Assembly: GCF_003334855.1 (NCBI RefSeq)
Contig: NZ_QOWE01000006.1
Coordinates: 248,001 to 312,000 of the forward strand
Reading direction: 5' to 3'
Origin: Larkinella punicea
Lineage (GTDB): Bacteria > Bacteroidota > Bacteroidia > Cytophagales > Spirosomataceae
Length of the DNA: 64,000 bases
Part shown: positions 16,340-25,544 of the stretch, one piece after another
Position numbering within the stretch: the first letter of the stretch is position 1
How the letters are laid out: each line of letters starts with the position of its first letter
Translations under genes and position numbers: made by a program
The notes under the pieces: model-generated
Databases searched by the model: none
Seen by the model: only the letters and a program-made list of their open reading frames with translations
Told to the model about the DNA's origin: nothing

Positions 16340-17259
16340 CACATCTGCGCCAGCAGATACAAAACCGCCATCCGAACCGCTACGCCATTCTCCACCTGAT
16401 CCAGAATAATCGAATGATGCGAATCGGCCGCGTCGGAGGTCAGTTCGACACCCCGGTTGATGGGTCCGGGGTGCATCAGCACAATCGGGCGGTCGAGTTC
16501 GTCCAGCATCTTTTTGGAAATCCCGTAATAGAGCGAATATTCCCGTAGCGACGGAAAATACTTGATCTGCTGCCGCTCCAGTTGAATCCGCAGCACGTTG
16601 GCGACATCGCACCAGTTGAGCGCTTCCCGAACGTCGTGGCTCACTTTGACACCCAGTTCGTTGATGTGTTTGGGAATCAGTGTCGTAGGGCCGCAAACCA
16701 TCACCTCCGCGCCTTGTTTTTGCAGGCAGAAAATATTGGACAAGGCCACACGGGAGTGCAGAATATCACCGATGATGGCGACGCGTTTGCCCGCGACATC
16801 GCCCAGCTTGTCCTGAATGGAAAACGAATCGAGCAGGGCTTGCGTCGGGTGCTCGTGGGTGCCATCGCCCGCGTTGACCACGTTGGCTTTGATGCGATCC
16901 GACAGATAATGCGGGGCGCCGGGGCTGCTGTGGCGCATGACGATCATGTCGACCTTCATGGCCAGAATGTTGTTGACGGTATCCAGCAACGTCTCGCCTT
17001 TTTTGACCGAACTGCCCGAAGCCGAAAAATTGACAACATCGGCCGATAACCGCTTTTCGGCTAGCTCGAACGACAGCCGGGTGCGGGTCGAATTTTCGAA
17101 AAAAACGTTGGCAATCGTGATATCGCGCAGCGATGGCACTTTTTTGATGGGTCGGTTGATGACGTCTTTGAACTCGCGAGCCGTTCCCAAAATGAGCTGA
17201 ATGTCGTTCTCGGTCAGGTTCTTAATGCCCAGCAGGTGTCGGACGCTGAGTTGTTGCAT
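16339..17259 (-). CDS. pyrB: Aspartate carbamoyltransferase, catalytic subunit
   Basis: The 306-residue enzyme joins carbamoyl phosphate and aspartate in the second step of pyrimidine synthesis. The carbamoyl-phosphate motif FENSTRTRLSFE, the 80s-loop region SSVKKGETLLDT, HPTQALLD and MHPGPINRGVE are all present. The start at 17259 (MQQLSVRHLLG) gives the normal length; 21 upstream codons are open but not conserved. No pyrI is adjacent. A clear Bacteroidota-type promoter lies at 17286-17317. Its stop overlaps the start of the Uma2 gene. Confidence 0.97.
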   Translation of the reverse strand: MQQLSVRHLLGIKNLTENDIQLILGTAREFKDVINRPIKKVPSLRDITIANVFFENSTRTRLSFELAEKRLSADVVNFSASGSSVKKGETLLDTVNNILAMKVDMIVMRHSSPGAPHYLSDRIKANVVNAGDGTHEHPTQALLDSFSIQDKLGDVAGKRVAIIGDILHSRVALSNIFCLQKQGAEVMVCGPTTLIPKHINELGVKVSHDVREALNWCDVANVLRIQLERQQIKYFPSLREYSLYYGISKKMLDELDRPIVLMHPGPINRGVELTSDAADSHHSIILDQVENGVAVRMAVLYLLAQM

Positions 17260-17285
17260 GGCGCGAATGAGGAGGAAAAGTTTGG

Positions 17286-17317
17286 CAAAGATAGCTTTTG
17301 CAACGGCGGTTTTCAAA
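17286..17317 (-). promoter_or_regulatory. Bacteroidota housekeeping promoter of pyrB
   Basis: On the minus strand, TTTG (17317-17314) is followed after exactly 20 nt by TATCTTTG (17293-17286), matching the Bacteroidota TTTG / TAnnTTTG consensus. Transcription would begin about 20 nt before the pyrB ATG. Confidence 0.7.
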
Positions 17318-17411
17318 TCCAATGCCGACTTAATCGGTCTGATAACCTTTTCGCTTTTCCGGGATAAGCAAGTGACAAACGCATCATCACCTTCTCATCG
17401 TCTTTGGTACC

Positions 17412-17891
17412 ATGATCCGGCAACTGACTTACCATCCCGTTTTTCCACGGAATAGCGTTGCGATCCGGCAACAACTCCTCCGGTTTACACTGAGCCTTAC
17501 GCTGGGTTTCACGACTTTGTTTTTTACGAACACAACTGTGGCGTATTATCGAAATTTCTACCAAATTCGGGAAACCGGGCAATCGATGGCCGTGATCGTT
17601 CAGCGAACCGAGCGAGCCGTGGTGGGGAAAGGTACGCAAAAAAGCCGGGCGAAAACGTTTCGCTACCAGGCGGTTTTTCAATTCCGGAATCAGGAGCGGT
17701 CGATGCCGGTTTCGAAAGGCTTGTATGAGAGTTTGAAGCCGGGTGATCCGGTTCCGGTGCTGTATGGCGCAAAACAGGACGGTTTTATACCGGCCAACGA
17801 TCCGGCCGATCACCGCCAACTGATTACGCTCCTGATTTTTTTGGCGATTTTTGCCGTAATGCTATTCGTATCGATCCCACGCGATTTTTAA
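17412..17891 (+). CDS. DUF3592-like membrane protein
   Basis: The 159-residue protein has membrane helices near 22-44 and 134-153 flanking a soluble domain (MAVIVQRTERAVVGKG ... PVSKGLYESLKPGDPVPVLYG). That domain resembles DUF3592, a small beta-rich domain between two helices. Function is unknown. It is divergent from pyrB. I saw no promoter match for it. Confidence 0.65.
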   Translation: MIRQLTYHPVFPRNSVAIRQQLLRFTLSLTLGFTTLFFTNTTVAYYRNFYQIRETGQSMAVIVQRTERAVVGKGTQKSRAKTFRYQAVFQFRNQERSMPVSKGLYESLKPGDPVPVLYGAKQDGFIPANDPADHRQLITLLIFLAIFAVMLFVSIPRDF

Positions 17892-17978
17892 TTGATTTTG
17901 AATACTTTCTCGTATGTCATTTGGTTCCAGAATCCATATTTCAGAATACAGTAGGATCTATGGTTCAGTAGTAACGGT

Positions 17979-18593
17979 TTATTTCTTCACCAGCGCCACA
18001 TGCTCATACACCTCACTAACCTTCACTTCACATCCGCCGATCATCACGGTTTGATCCGGTAGTTCGGCTTCGGTATTGAGCCAGTCGTTGCTGTTGCCGA
18101 CGCGGGTATACAGTTCCAGCAGCATCAGGTTCTGGTGAACCCGGATGTATTGTTGCAGCGTTTTGATGCGCTTGTAGGAATGCCATTTGATGGTTTCGTC
18201 GTAATCGCTGGTGGTTTCCGATAAAACCTCAATCAATACCGTCGGATTCAGGGTGGCCTGCATCCGTTGTTTGTACTGAAAAAACTGAGAATCTCCACAA
18301 ACGACCATCACATCCGGGTAATAAAAATTACCGGTTTCCGGGACATGCAGCATTCGGTCGCTGGGGTAAACCCGGCAATTGCTGCCTTTCAACGCTGTTC
18401 CTAATAAAATGATTAGGTTGGCCACCAAAAGGCCATGATTTTCAGAGGTGTAGGACATAGGACGGATTTCGCCAGTCACGTATTCATTTTTCCGCTCGGC
18501 TTTGTACTCGAACTCCAGGTATTCTTCCGGAGTGGCTTTGCGGTAACGTTTTGGCGGTATTCTTCGGGAACGGTGTGTTTTTTCAGCTTGCAT
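17979..18593 (-). CDS. Uma2 family (DUF820) putative endonuclease
   Basis: The 204-residue protein has the more typical Uma2 form: PEEYLEFEYKAERKNEYVTGEI, FYYPDVMVVCGD, NPTVLIEVLSETTSDYD and Lys/Tyr-rich KWHSYKRIKTLQQYIRV. The Asp, Glu and Lys positions of a PD-(D/E)XK active site are retained. Such genes are often multi-copy in Bacteroidota and Cyanobacteria and their role is unresolved. It is unlike the copy at 15770-16339, so a recent local duplication is unlikely. Confidence 0.87.
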   Translation of the reverse strand: MQAEKTHRSRRIPPKRYRKATPEEYLEFEYKAERKNEYVTGEIRPMSYTSENHGLLVANLIILLGTALKGSNCRVYPSDRMLHVPETGNFYYPDVMVVCGDSQFFQYKQRMQATLNPTVLIEVLSETTSDYDETIKWHSYKRIKTLQQYIRVHQNLMLLELYTRVGNSNDWLNTEAELPDQTVMIGGCEVKVSEVYEHVALVKK

Positions 18594-18657
18594 CTCAGCG
18601 CAGATTTTCGGCTACAATAGCTAAAGATACGACTATAATGACCTTAAAAAAGCCCCC

Positions 18658-19965
18658 TTACGCCTTCTTTTTCTCCGCAGCAATTTCGCCAATCGCCCGC
18701 ACCAGTTTGTCCAGATCTGTCAATGTCGTGTAGACGTGGGGCGTCACCCGAACGCAACTGATGTTTTCCCAAACCGTGGGTGAGGTGTTGATCTTGTATT
18801 TCGACATGAGCTTGCCTTCCACTTCGCCGGGCGTCATGCCGTCGATGCTTACCCCGCAAATGCCGCACGAAAACTGGGATTTCAGCGAAGTAGACAGCCG
18901 GACGCCGGGGAACTTCAGGACTTTTTCGGCCCAGTAATTTTTCAGATACCGCACCCGTTCTTCCTTGCGTTTGTTGCCGATGGCATTGTGGAAATTGATG
19001 GCTTCGCCAATGCCCTGTTCGATCGGGAAACTCCGCGTACCAAGCGTCTCGAATTTGCGGATGTCGTCGCTTTTCGGTTGGCTGTTGCAGAGCAGCGGCC
19101 ATATTTTGGCAATTTTCTCTTTCTTGATCCACAACATGCCGGTGCCGACGGGGGCCGACAAAAACTTGTGCAGGCTGGTTCCGAAGTAATCACAACCCAG
19201 TTCCGACACCTTAAAATCCAGCAGACCAAACGAGTGCGCACCATCTACAACTACCTCGATGCCGTGTTTGTGGGCCATGCGGCAGATTTTCTGAACCGGC
19301 ATGATCTGACCCACCCAGTTGATAACGTGGGTGACGTGGATGATTTTGGTTCTGGGCGTAATGGCTTTTTCGTATTCGCGGACAATCTGCTCGTCGTCTT
19401 CAATCGGAAAATTGAAACTGAGTTGTTTATAGACGATTCCTTCCCGTTGCGCCCGTTGCCGCCAGGCCTGAATGATGTTTGGGTAATCCTGCAACGTCCC
19501 GATCACCTCGTCGCCCTTTGCCAGATCAAGCCCGTAAATAACCGTATTGAGGGCTTCCGTAGCGTTGCGGTTGATGGCAATTTCGTCGGTCAACGTCCCC
19601 GCCAGCAACGCCAGTTTTTCCCGCACCGGTTCGCGTCCCTGATCCAGAATCCGCCACATGTAGTACGACGGTCCCTGGTTCACCATGTGGTTGTAGCGTT
19701 CAACGGCCTGTTGCACCACCAGCGGAGACGGCGAAACGCCCCCGTTGTTGAGAATGATGATGCTCGAAGACGAGGCCGTATAGCCCTGCTGAATGGTCGC
19801 CCAATAGTCTTCGTCGGCCGCAACCTGCAAGGGGCTGAGGTGCTGAACCCGCTCGTTGGCAACGGCCCAGTCCGCAGCATGGACCGTGTTGAACAGGCTA
19901 TTGAGGGAGAACGCACTGCCGGCAGCAGCCAGCTTTTTGACGAAATTTCGGCGGTTTTGTGACAT
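18658..19965 (-). CDS. Tat-exported class V aminotransferase / cysteine desulfurase-like protein
   Basis: The 435-residue protein starts at 19965 with a twin-arginine signal (SQNRRNFVKKLAAAGSAFSL); 42 further open codons upstream are not conserved. The PLP-dependent fold is clear: NRNATEALNTVIYGL, VVDGAHSFGLLDF with the cofactor-binding Asp, and the Schiff-base Lys in YFGTSLHKFLSAPVGTGML. The family includes isopenicillin-N epimerase-like and cysteine desulfurase-like enzymes; a folded, cofactor-loaded enzyme exported by Tat is consistent with PLP. It lies downstream of the PVC-type cytochrome on the same strand, 149 nt apart, so they may share a transcript. The substrate is unknown. Confidence 0.88.
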   Translation of the reverse strand: MSQNRRNFVKKLAAAGSAFSLNSLFNTVHAADWAVANERVQHLSPLQVAADEDYWATIQQGYTASSSSIIILNNGGVSPSPLVVQQAVERYNHMVNQGPSYYMWRILDQGREPVREKLALLAGTLTDEIAINRNATEALNTVIYGLDLAKGDEVIGTLQDYPNIIQAWRQRAQREGIVYKQLSFNFPIEDDEQIVREYEKAITPRTKIIHVTHVINWVGQIMPVQKICRMAHKHGIEVVVDGAHSFGLLDFKVSELGCDYFGTSLHKFLSAPVGTGMLWIKKEKIAKIWPLLCNSQPKSDDIRKFETLGTRSFPIEQGIGEAINFHNAIGNKRKEERVRYLKNYWAEKVLKFPGVRLSTSLKSQFSCGICGVSIDGMTPGEVEGKLMSKYKINTSPTVWENISCVRVTPHVYTTLTDLDKLVRAIGEIAAEKKKA

Positions 19966-20114
19966 GGTACTGCAAAGGTGAGAAATTGGCCGGATTTCCC
20001 GGCTTCCATTTACCAGGAAATAGCCATTCGGCCCGGAAAATGTACAAACCGCCACCATCAGCCGGAGAGCTTTCGGAAAATAAGTCACCAAAAACTCCGA
20101 AACCGGTGGCGGTT

Positions 20115-23100
20115 TTACTTGACACTCAGCAAATAACCGAGCAACTGATTGAACTGATCCTGCGGAATCGTCTGGCCGAAATGATCGGGCATCAGCGTAT
20201 ACCGGGACGCCTGACTTTCGGCAATGTCTTTTTTCGGTACAAAAAACTCCTCACCGGCGGCATTGGCGTAGACCACCGACGCGGCTTCTTCCCGGCGGAA
20301 CAGGCCGGTTTTTACACTCCCATTTTTCAGTTTGATCGTATACGTTCTGAACGCTTCCGAGATGTTCCGGTTCGGGTCCAGGATTTTGGTCGCCAGCGAC
20401 TGGCTGCCCCAACTGCCGATGCCGTCCAACTGCGGGCCAATCATGCCGCCATCCTTGTTGATCTGGTGGCAGGGCGAGCAGTTTTGGACAAAGATTTGCC
20501 GCCCGCCGGTGGCCGAAGCGTCCAGATGCGCCAACCGGTCTTTGATGAGGGCTTCCCGCGTTTCATCGATCGGACTCAGATAGGCGGTCAACTGCGTGAA
20601 TTCGGCCAGTTGCTGAGGGCTGGCGTTTAACAAAAGCCGGTCTTCCAGACCCGGTTGCCGCAAAATCCGGGTATATAAAATACCATTCCGTACCTGTTTC
20701 AGAATCAGGTCTTTGCCGTCCGAATTGGTCGCCAGTGCTTTTAGCAGTTCGAGCTGCACATCGCCCGTTGTTTTCTTCAATCCGTCGGCCAGGGCCTTTC
20801 CGGTCTGGGCCAGCGGAAACTCACCCAGCATACCGGCGATCTCTTTGCGATACGGCTGGGGCGATGAGTCATCGGAGAGGAAAGAAACCGCCTGGGTCGC
20901 ATACCGCTCGGGAGCCAGCCGGAGCAGAGCCCGCATGCTGGCCACTTTGATAAAATAGGCCGTCGACGGACTCGACAGCAGATTTTGAATCGTCGGCTCC
21001 AGGGCCGTAATGCCCGATTCTCCGGCGGTTTCGATCGCAAACCGTTGCTGTTCACCCTGTTCCTTCGGGTTGATGGCCGGAACCTGGATGGCGTTCGTTT
21101 TAAAGTTGCCCACCCAGATCAGCCCGGCCGACTGATCGACCAGTTCCAGATACACGCGTTTGCCCTGATAGGCCTGCAAATCCCAGGTGACGGTTTCGGC
21201 CTGATAATCATTCGCTTTCAGAAAGGACTTTCGGGCAATGATCTGGGTCGTATCGTCGGCCAGTCGCAACTGCACCCGGTTTTCGGGATCGGTGTTGGTT
21301 TTGAGATTGTAGTTCACCGTAGAAAATTCCAGCGACGCAGGAGCCGTAAAAACCGGCGACCGGACAACGCCTTTGAGACCACCCAGATCAAAACCAAACA
21401 TCCGAATGTCGGGCGACAAAAGTGTGGTGACGGGCGGAATTCGAATCGCCACCGGCAGGTCTTTCAGGTATAAATTTCCCTCCAGCGCATACGTCCAGTC
21501 CGGTGCCGGGGGCACGATCAGGCTCTGTGCCAGTGCAATGCCCCATTTCCGGACGGATTCATCAACCTGACCGCCCTGCTGTTTGATGCTTTGCTGAATC
21601 ACCGTGAACAGCTTGTATTGGCTGCCCGGATCGCCCTGGTATTTCCGGATGATAAACCGCACCAGATCGTCGCGTTGGGCAACTGGCAGATAGAGTGCCG
21701 TCTGGCGGAGCATCTTCAACTCCGTTTCTTTCGGGAGGGAAACGGTTTTCAGCGTTTTTAACAGAAACTCGCTGGCATACACGGTATTGACCCCAATCAG
21801 GGATTCGGTCAGGGCGATTTGATCAAGCTGATTCCAGGCTGTCAGCGTGGCCTGGGTTCCCAGCGGTTTTGCCCGCAATAAATCGCGGAGGCAAAGCCGG
21901 GTGGTGTAGGCCAGGTGCGTATCGAAAGCCGGTATTTTTTGCTGAAAAGCCACCAGCGTTTTGACGGTTTCCAGCGTTGGATACGTGGTCAGGGCTTCCA
22001 CCGCAGCCCGCTGCACGTGGGGGTTCGCATCGTTCAGGGCGGTTTTCACCGGTTCCTGAAACGGTGTTCCGGGCGTTTTCATCTCCCGAACAATGCGCAG
22101 CGCGTGCGTCCGGACCAGTGACTGGGGATGCCGGAGCGCCCTGAGCAGGGTTTCATCCGGTAATGCGCCCAATTGGAACAGAATCCACAGACCTTGCGCG
22201 TAAGCGGTTTCGGCGGTTTTGCGTCGGTTCAAAAAGTCTTCAACCGGTTTGACGGCGGCTTTGCCGATGCGATGAATCAACTGGTCGGCCACGGTCATGC
22301 GGACGGACAGGTTGTCGGCTGATAAACCGTCCAGCAGTTCGTTCACGTCGGCTTTCGTCCAGTCTTTCAGACCGGTTTTGTCCACCTGACCTTTGTAGGT
22401 GATGCGCCAGATGCGGCCCAGAACGTGATCGCGGCCGGGGTTGTCGAGCGGAACCTCGTAGTGACCAATGATGCGGTTGTAGAAATCCGCCACGTACAAC
22501 GCGCCATCCGGCCCCTGAACAATGTCGGCGGGCCGAAACCAGGGATCGGTGCTTCGCAGAAAATCCTCCTCCATTTTTCCTACGGGCGACGAGCCTTTGA
22601 AGGCATACGAACTGCGGTAAATGCGGCATTTTACGACGTCGCCCATGAACAGACTGTTGCGGTACGGTTTGGGAAAGGTGGTGCCGCTGCTGAGGGCCAG
22701 ACCCGACAGGGCGGTGGCTTCCCGTTCGTGCGGTTTCATGATGGGCGCAAAACCGATTCCTTCCGGCAAGCGGCCAAAATACGGGTATTCGGCTCCCCGA
22801 ATCAATTGGTAAAGCGGGGAGGAATGGCAATCGGAGGAATACAGGTAGCCCCAGTCGTCGAATGTCAGGCCAAACGGATTGACGCGGCCAAACGTCGTTT
22901 GTTCCACCCGGCTGCCGTCGGCTCGAAACCGGAAGGTGTTGCCGGAGCCCAGCGTCAGGGAGTCGCCGTCGGTTCCGGCAATTTTCGACAGGTTCGTAAA
23001 TCCGTGGCAGGCATGAATCCAGCCGTCGAAACCGCGCCGGAAGTGATTAACCATGCCGTGCGTGTCTTTGAAGCCAAACGGCCCGAGCAGCCGACGGCTG

Positions 23101-23621
23101 GTTTCGATTTGATCGTCCCCGTTGGCATCGGATAGTTGATACACGTTTGGAATGCTGAACGCCACGGCTCCGTCCTGAACCGGCATAATACCGATGGGAA
23201 TGTTGAGCGTATCGCTGACGGGGATAAAAGTGTCGGCTTTACCATCGTGGTCCCGGTCTTCCAGGATCGTGAGCCGGTCGTGACCATTGCCGGGTTGCGC
23301 CGGAAAGGGATATTCCACCGATTGCGTGACCCACAGGCGTCCTTTGGCATCGAAGGCCAGGTTGATGGGTTTGCCAATTTGCGGCTCGGAAGCAAACAAC
23401 TCGATCTCAAAACCGGGTGGTAGCGTAAAACCGGCCTGTTCGTCTGCCGGTGAGCGTGCCTCCGTTGAGCGGATGTGTTCGTCAAATGCGTTGCCGCTGT
23501 AGGGTTGTTGTTGGAATTGGGTCGTCGGGGCAGGAGCGGCTTTTTTTTGCTGCCAGTACGTCGTACAGCCTGCCACGAGCAGAAAGCTCAGCAGAGAAAA
23601 TTGGTAAATAGGGGCTCGCAT
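20115..23621 (-). CDS. PVC-type heme-binding lipoprotein (propeller, HEAT repeats, cytochrome c domain)
   Basis: The 1168-residue protein has a lipobox (LLSFLLVAGC), a beta-propeller dehydrogenase-like region (about 65-420; GFEIELFASEPQIGKPINLAFDAKGRLWVTQS), HEAT repeats (about 430-640) and a beta-sandwich insert (about 700-850). It ends in a cytochrome c domain with the heme site CSPCH and the phrase NISEAFRTYTIKLKNGSVKTG. This matches the membrane-bound dehydrogenase family first described in Planctomycetes (TIGR02604/TIGR02603-like). It is probably a periplasmic oxidoreductase for sugars or related substrates (inference). Its 5' leader may contain the branched structure at 23661-23741. Weak hairpin arms (AAACCGCCACC at 20046 and its complement at 20105) flank its 3' end. 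Confidence 0.9.
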   Translation of the reverse strand: MRAPIYQFSLLSFLLVAGCTTYWQQKKAAPAPTTQFQQQPYSGNAFDEHIRSTEARSPADEQAGFTLPPGFEIELFASEPQIGKPINLAFDAKGRLWVTQSVEYPFPAQPGNGHDRLTILEDRDHDGKADTFIPVSDTLNIPIGIMPVQDGAVAFSIPNVYQLSDANGDDQIETSRRLLGPFGFKDTHGMVNHFRRGFDGWIHACHGFTNLSKIAGTDGDSLTLGSGNTFRFRADGSRVEQTTFGRVNPFGLTFDDWGYLYSSDCHSSPLYQLIRGAEYPYFGRLPEGIGFAPIMKPHEREATALSGLALSSGTTFPKPYRNSLFMGDVVKCRIYRSSYAFKGSSPVGKMEEDFLRSTDPWFRPADIVQGPDGALYVADFYNRIIGHYEVPLDNPGRDHVLGRIWRITYKGQVDKTGLKDWTKADVNELLDGLSADNLSVRMTVADQLIHRIGKAAVKPVEDFLNRRKTAETAYAQGLWILFQLGALPDETLLRALRHPQSLVRTHALRIVREMKTPGTPFQEPVKTALNDANPHVQRAAVEALTTYPTLETVKTLVAFQQKIPAFDTHLAYTTRLCLRDLLRAKPLGTQATLTAWNQLDQIALTESLIGVNTVYASEFLLKTLKTVSLPKETELKMLRQTALYLPVAQRDDLVRFIIRKYQGDPGSQYKLFTVIQQSIKQQGGQVDESVRKWGIALAQSLIVPPAPDWTYALEGNLYLKDLPVAIRIPPVTTLLSPDIRMFGFDLGGLKGVVRSPVFTAPASLEFSTVNYNLKTNTDPENRVQLRLADDTTQIIARKSFLKANDYQAETVTWDLQAYQGKRVYLELVDQSAGLIWVGNFKTNAIQVPAINPKEQGEQQRFAIETAGESGITALEPTIQNLLSSPSTAYFIKVASMRALLRLAPERYATQAVSFLSDDSSPQPYRKEIAGMLGEFPLAQTGKALADGLKKTTGDVQLELLKALATNSDGKDLILKQVRNGILYTRILRQPGLEDRLLLNASPQQLAEFTQLTAYLSPIDETREALIKDRLAHLDASATGGRQIFVQNCSPCHQINKDGGMIGPQLDGIGSWGSQSLATKILDPNRNISEAFRTYTIKLKNGSVKTGLFRREEAASVVYANAAGEEFFVPKKDIAESQASRYTLMPDHFGQTIPQDQFNQLLGYLLSVK

Positions 23622-23660
23622 TGGCCTGGCCTGCTACGGTAAAAAGGGTTAGGAATGCTC

Positions 23661-23741
23661 TTGAACCGGCGGTATTTTTCAGACATCCCTGCGGGGGCAG
23701 GGTGAGCGAAAGGGCGCTCCTGAAAAATACCGTCGACTCAA
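23661..23741. repeat. Branched inverted-repeat structure upstream of the PVC-type gene
   Basis: Outer arms of 22 bp (23661-23682 and 23720-23741) pair with about three mismatches. Inside are two further perfect hairpins, CCCTGC-GGGG-GCAGGG and GAGCG-AAAGGG-CGCTC, giving a three-way junction. A possible -7 element (TATATTTG on the minus strand, 23760-23753) lies just outside, which would put the structure in the leader of the PVC-type gene. It could equally be a palindromic repeat element. Confidence 0.6.
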
Positions 23742-23865
23742 AAGGTGTGTAGCAAATATACGGGCTGCTCAGGCGGCTTTCCTTTATTTTCTTTCCAATT
23801 TATGGTACTATTTTTCGACTTCCGGTTTCACGCTGCCCGGGGATATGGACTCGTTTGGAAGCGGA

Positions 23866-25461
23866 TTACTCCAGCACCACACACCCATACGCCGGAACCC
23901 GTACTTTCCCGTTCTTGAACAGTTTGGCTCCCCCCGCCGTGTCCAGCACGATCTGTTTGCCTGCTGCCGTTTCGGAGGGGTAAATAACCGCATCCAGCCC
24001 CCGTTTGGTCAGGTTGTGAATCACCAACACCGACCGGTTTCCGGATTTCCGGGCAAATGCAATCACGTTTTTGTGCTGAATGCCCGTTCCTTCCAGTTTG
24101 CTCAGGTTGTCGTTCAAAACCGGGTGGCTGTTGCGGAAGTGAATGAGTTTTTTGTAGTGATTGTAAAGCGAATTCGGGTCGGTTTGCTGTTGCGCCAGGG
24201 GTGTCACGGTTCGGCTGGTCGAATACCGGGCTTTCCGCCAGCGGGCGCGTTCCGGGTCATTTTTGCCGATGTCCCAGAGAAACGGTTCGCGGATGTTTTC
24301 GTCGGGTTTGGCGCCCAGCATTCCGATTTCCTCCCCATAATAGAGGTAGGGATTGCCGGGCAGTGTCAGCAGCAGATTAGCGGCCACTTTCAGGTGGTTC
24401 AGATTGCCATTTAAAAAGCTTCCGATCCGGGTTTGATCGTGGTTGGAGAGCATGATGGCATCAATGAAATTCGGATTCACTTCGGCAAAAATCGAGTGAT
24501 TCCGCACCAGCATCTGCACGATTTCCGCCGTATCCCGCTCCTTGAACGGTATTTCCTGCAACGCCAGGCTGAGGTCGAAATTGAAATTGGCTTTCAGTCC
24601 CCGGAAGTAGGGCGCAATGCGTTCGGCCCGCGTCCAGACCTCACCGACGGTATAAACACCCGGTTTGGCCGCTTCCATCACCTGCCCGAATTCCTCCCAA
24701 AACTGGTGATTCTTCGGCTCTTCCCAATCCGGGTAAATGTGCCGGGCCGCGTCGAGCCGAAAACCGTCGACGCCGACATCGGTGAGCCAGAACTTCCCGG
24801 CTTTGTAAATTTCTTCCCGCACCTTCGGATTGTCGTAGTTCAAATCCGGCATGCCGCTCCAGAACAGGGCATAATATTTCTCGGAAAACGGCGCGCCCGG
24901 CACGCGGTGCCACGGATTTTTCTCCTGCGAATCGGCGGTGATTTCGCGGGTCGCAATGTTCAGGGCGTCGATTTCCTGCTGGCTCATCCAGACGTACCAG
25001 TCGTGATACGGATTGTCCTTGCTTTTGCAGGCTTCCACGAACCACGGATGCTGGCGGCTGGTGTGGTTGATCACAAAATCCAGGATGACTTTGATGCCAC
25101 GCCGGTGGGCTTCCGAAACGAGCCGCCGAAAATCGTCTATCGTACCGTATTCGGGCGCGATGCTGTAATAATCCGTCACGTCGTACATGTGGTAGCTCGG
25201 CGACGGATTGACGGGCATGAGCCAGATGGCCGATACGCCCAGGTCTTTCAGATAATCCAGTTTGGAGGTAACGCCGTTGAGGTCGCCGATGCCGTCGCCA
25301 TTGGAGTCGCAGAACGCCCGGACGAAAATTTCGTAATGAACCCCGGTTTGGCCGGTAACGGTTTGATCAGAAAGGGGTGATGTTAAATCGGATAAAGGAG
25401 TTGGGACGGATGCGTCGGCAATCATAGGACTAGAAAAGGATTCAGAAGGTAAACCCGCCAA
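23866..25461 (-). CDS. GH13 family alpha-amylase/alpha-glucosidase-type enzyme
   Basis: The protein is up to 531 residues; an alternative ATG at 25425 removes 12 residues of low complexity. The GH13 barrel motifs are complete: VILDFVINHTS (region I), GVDGFRLDAARH with the nucleophile Asp (II), VGEVW with the acid/base Glu (III) and LSNHDQTR (IV). A C-terminal all-beta domain begins near 440. The SNGDGIGDLNGV calcium-type loop follows the first strand. There is no signal peptide, so it is probably cytoplasmic and acts on maltodextrin or short alpha-glucans (inference). It resembles GH13_36-type enzymes, but the subfamily needs a tree. Confidence 0.92.
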   Translation of the reverse strand: MAGLPSESFSSPMIADASVPTPLSDLTSPLSDQTVTGQTGVHYEIFVRAFCDSNGDGIGDLNGVTSKLDYLKDLGVSAIWLMPVNPSPSYHMYDVTDYYSIAPEYGTIDDFRRLVSEAHRRGIKVILDFVINHTSRQHPWFVEACKSKDNPYHDWYVWMSQQEIDALNIATREITADSQEKNPWHRVPGAPFSEKYYALFWSGMPDLNYDNPKVREEIYKAGKFWLTDVGVDGFRLDAARHIYPDWEEPKNHQFWEEFGQVMEAAKPGVYTVGEVWTRAERIAPYFRGLKANFNFDLSLALQEIPFKERDTAEIVQMLVRNHSIFAEVNPNFIDAIMLSNHDQTRIGSFLNGNLNHLKVAANLLLTLPGNPYLYYGEEIGMLGAKPDENIREPFLWDIGKNDPERARWRKARYSTSRTVTPLAQQQTDPNSLYNHYKKLIHFRNSHPVLNDNLSKLEGTGIQHKNVIAFARKSGNRSVLVIHNLTKRGLDAVIYPSETAAGKQIVLDTAGGAKLFKNGKVRVPAYGCVVLE

Positions 25462-25544
25462 ATCAGCCGGGAGTTTGTAAAAACGGTTTTTTCTCCAAAT
25501 TCAACAACAAAATCGGCAAATAAACCACAACACCATACCCACGA

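Noticed and set aside
18988-19962. 324-codon plus-strand frame opposite the Tat aminotransferase, with similar frames at 24433-25380 and 46459-47478
   Set aside because: Each lies opposite a gene with intact catalytic motifs and shows the composition expected of an antisense shadow.
20046-20115. Terminator of the PVC-type gene formed by AAACCGCCACC and its complement
   Set aside because: The loop of about 48 nt is too long and no T-run follows; mentioned only as a weak feature.
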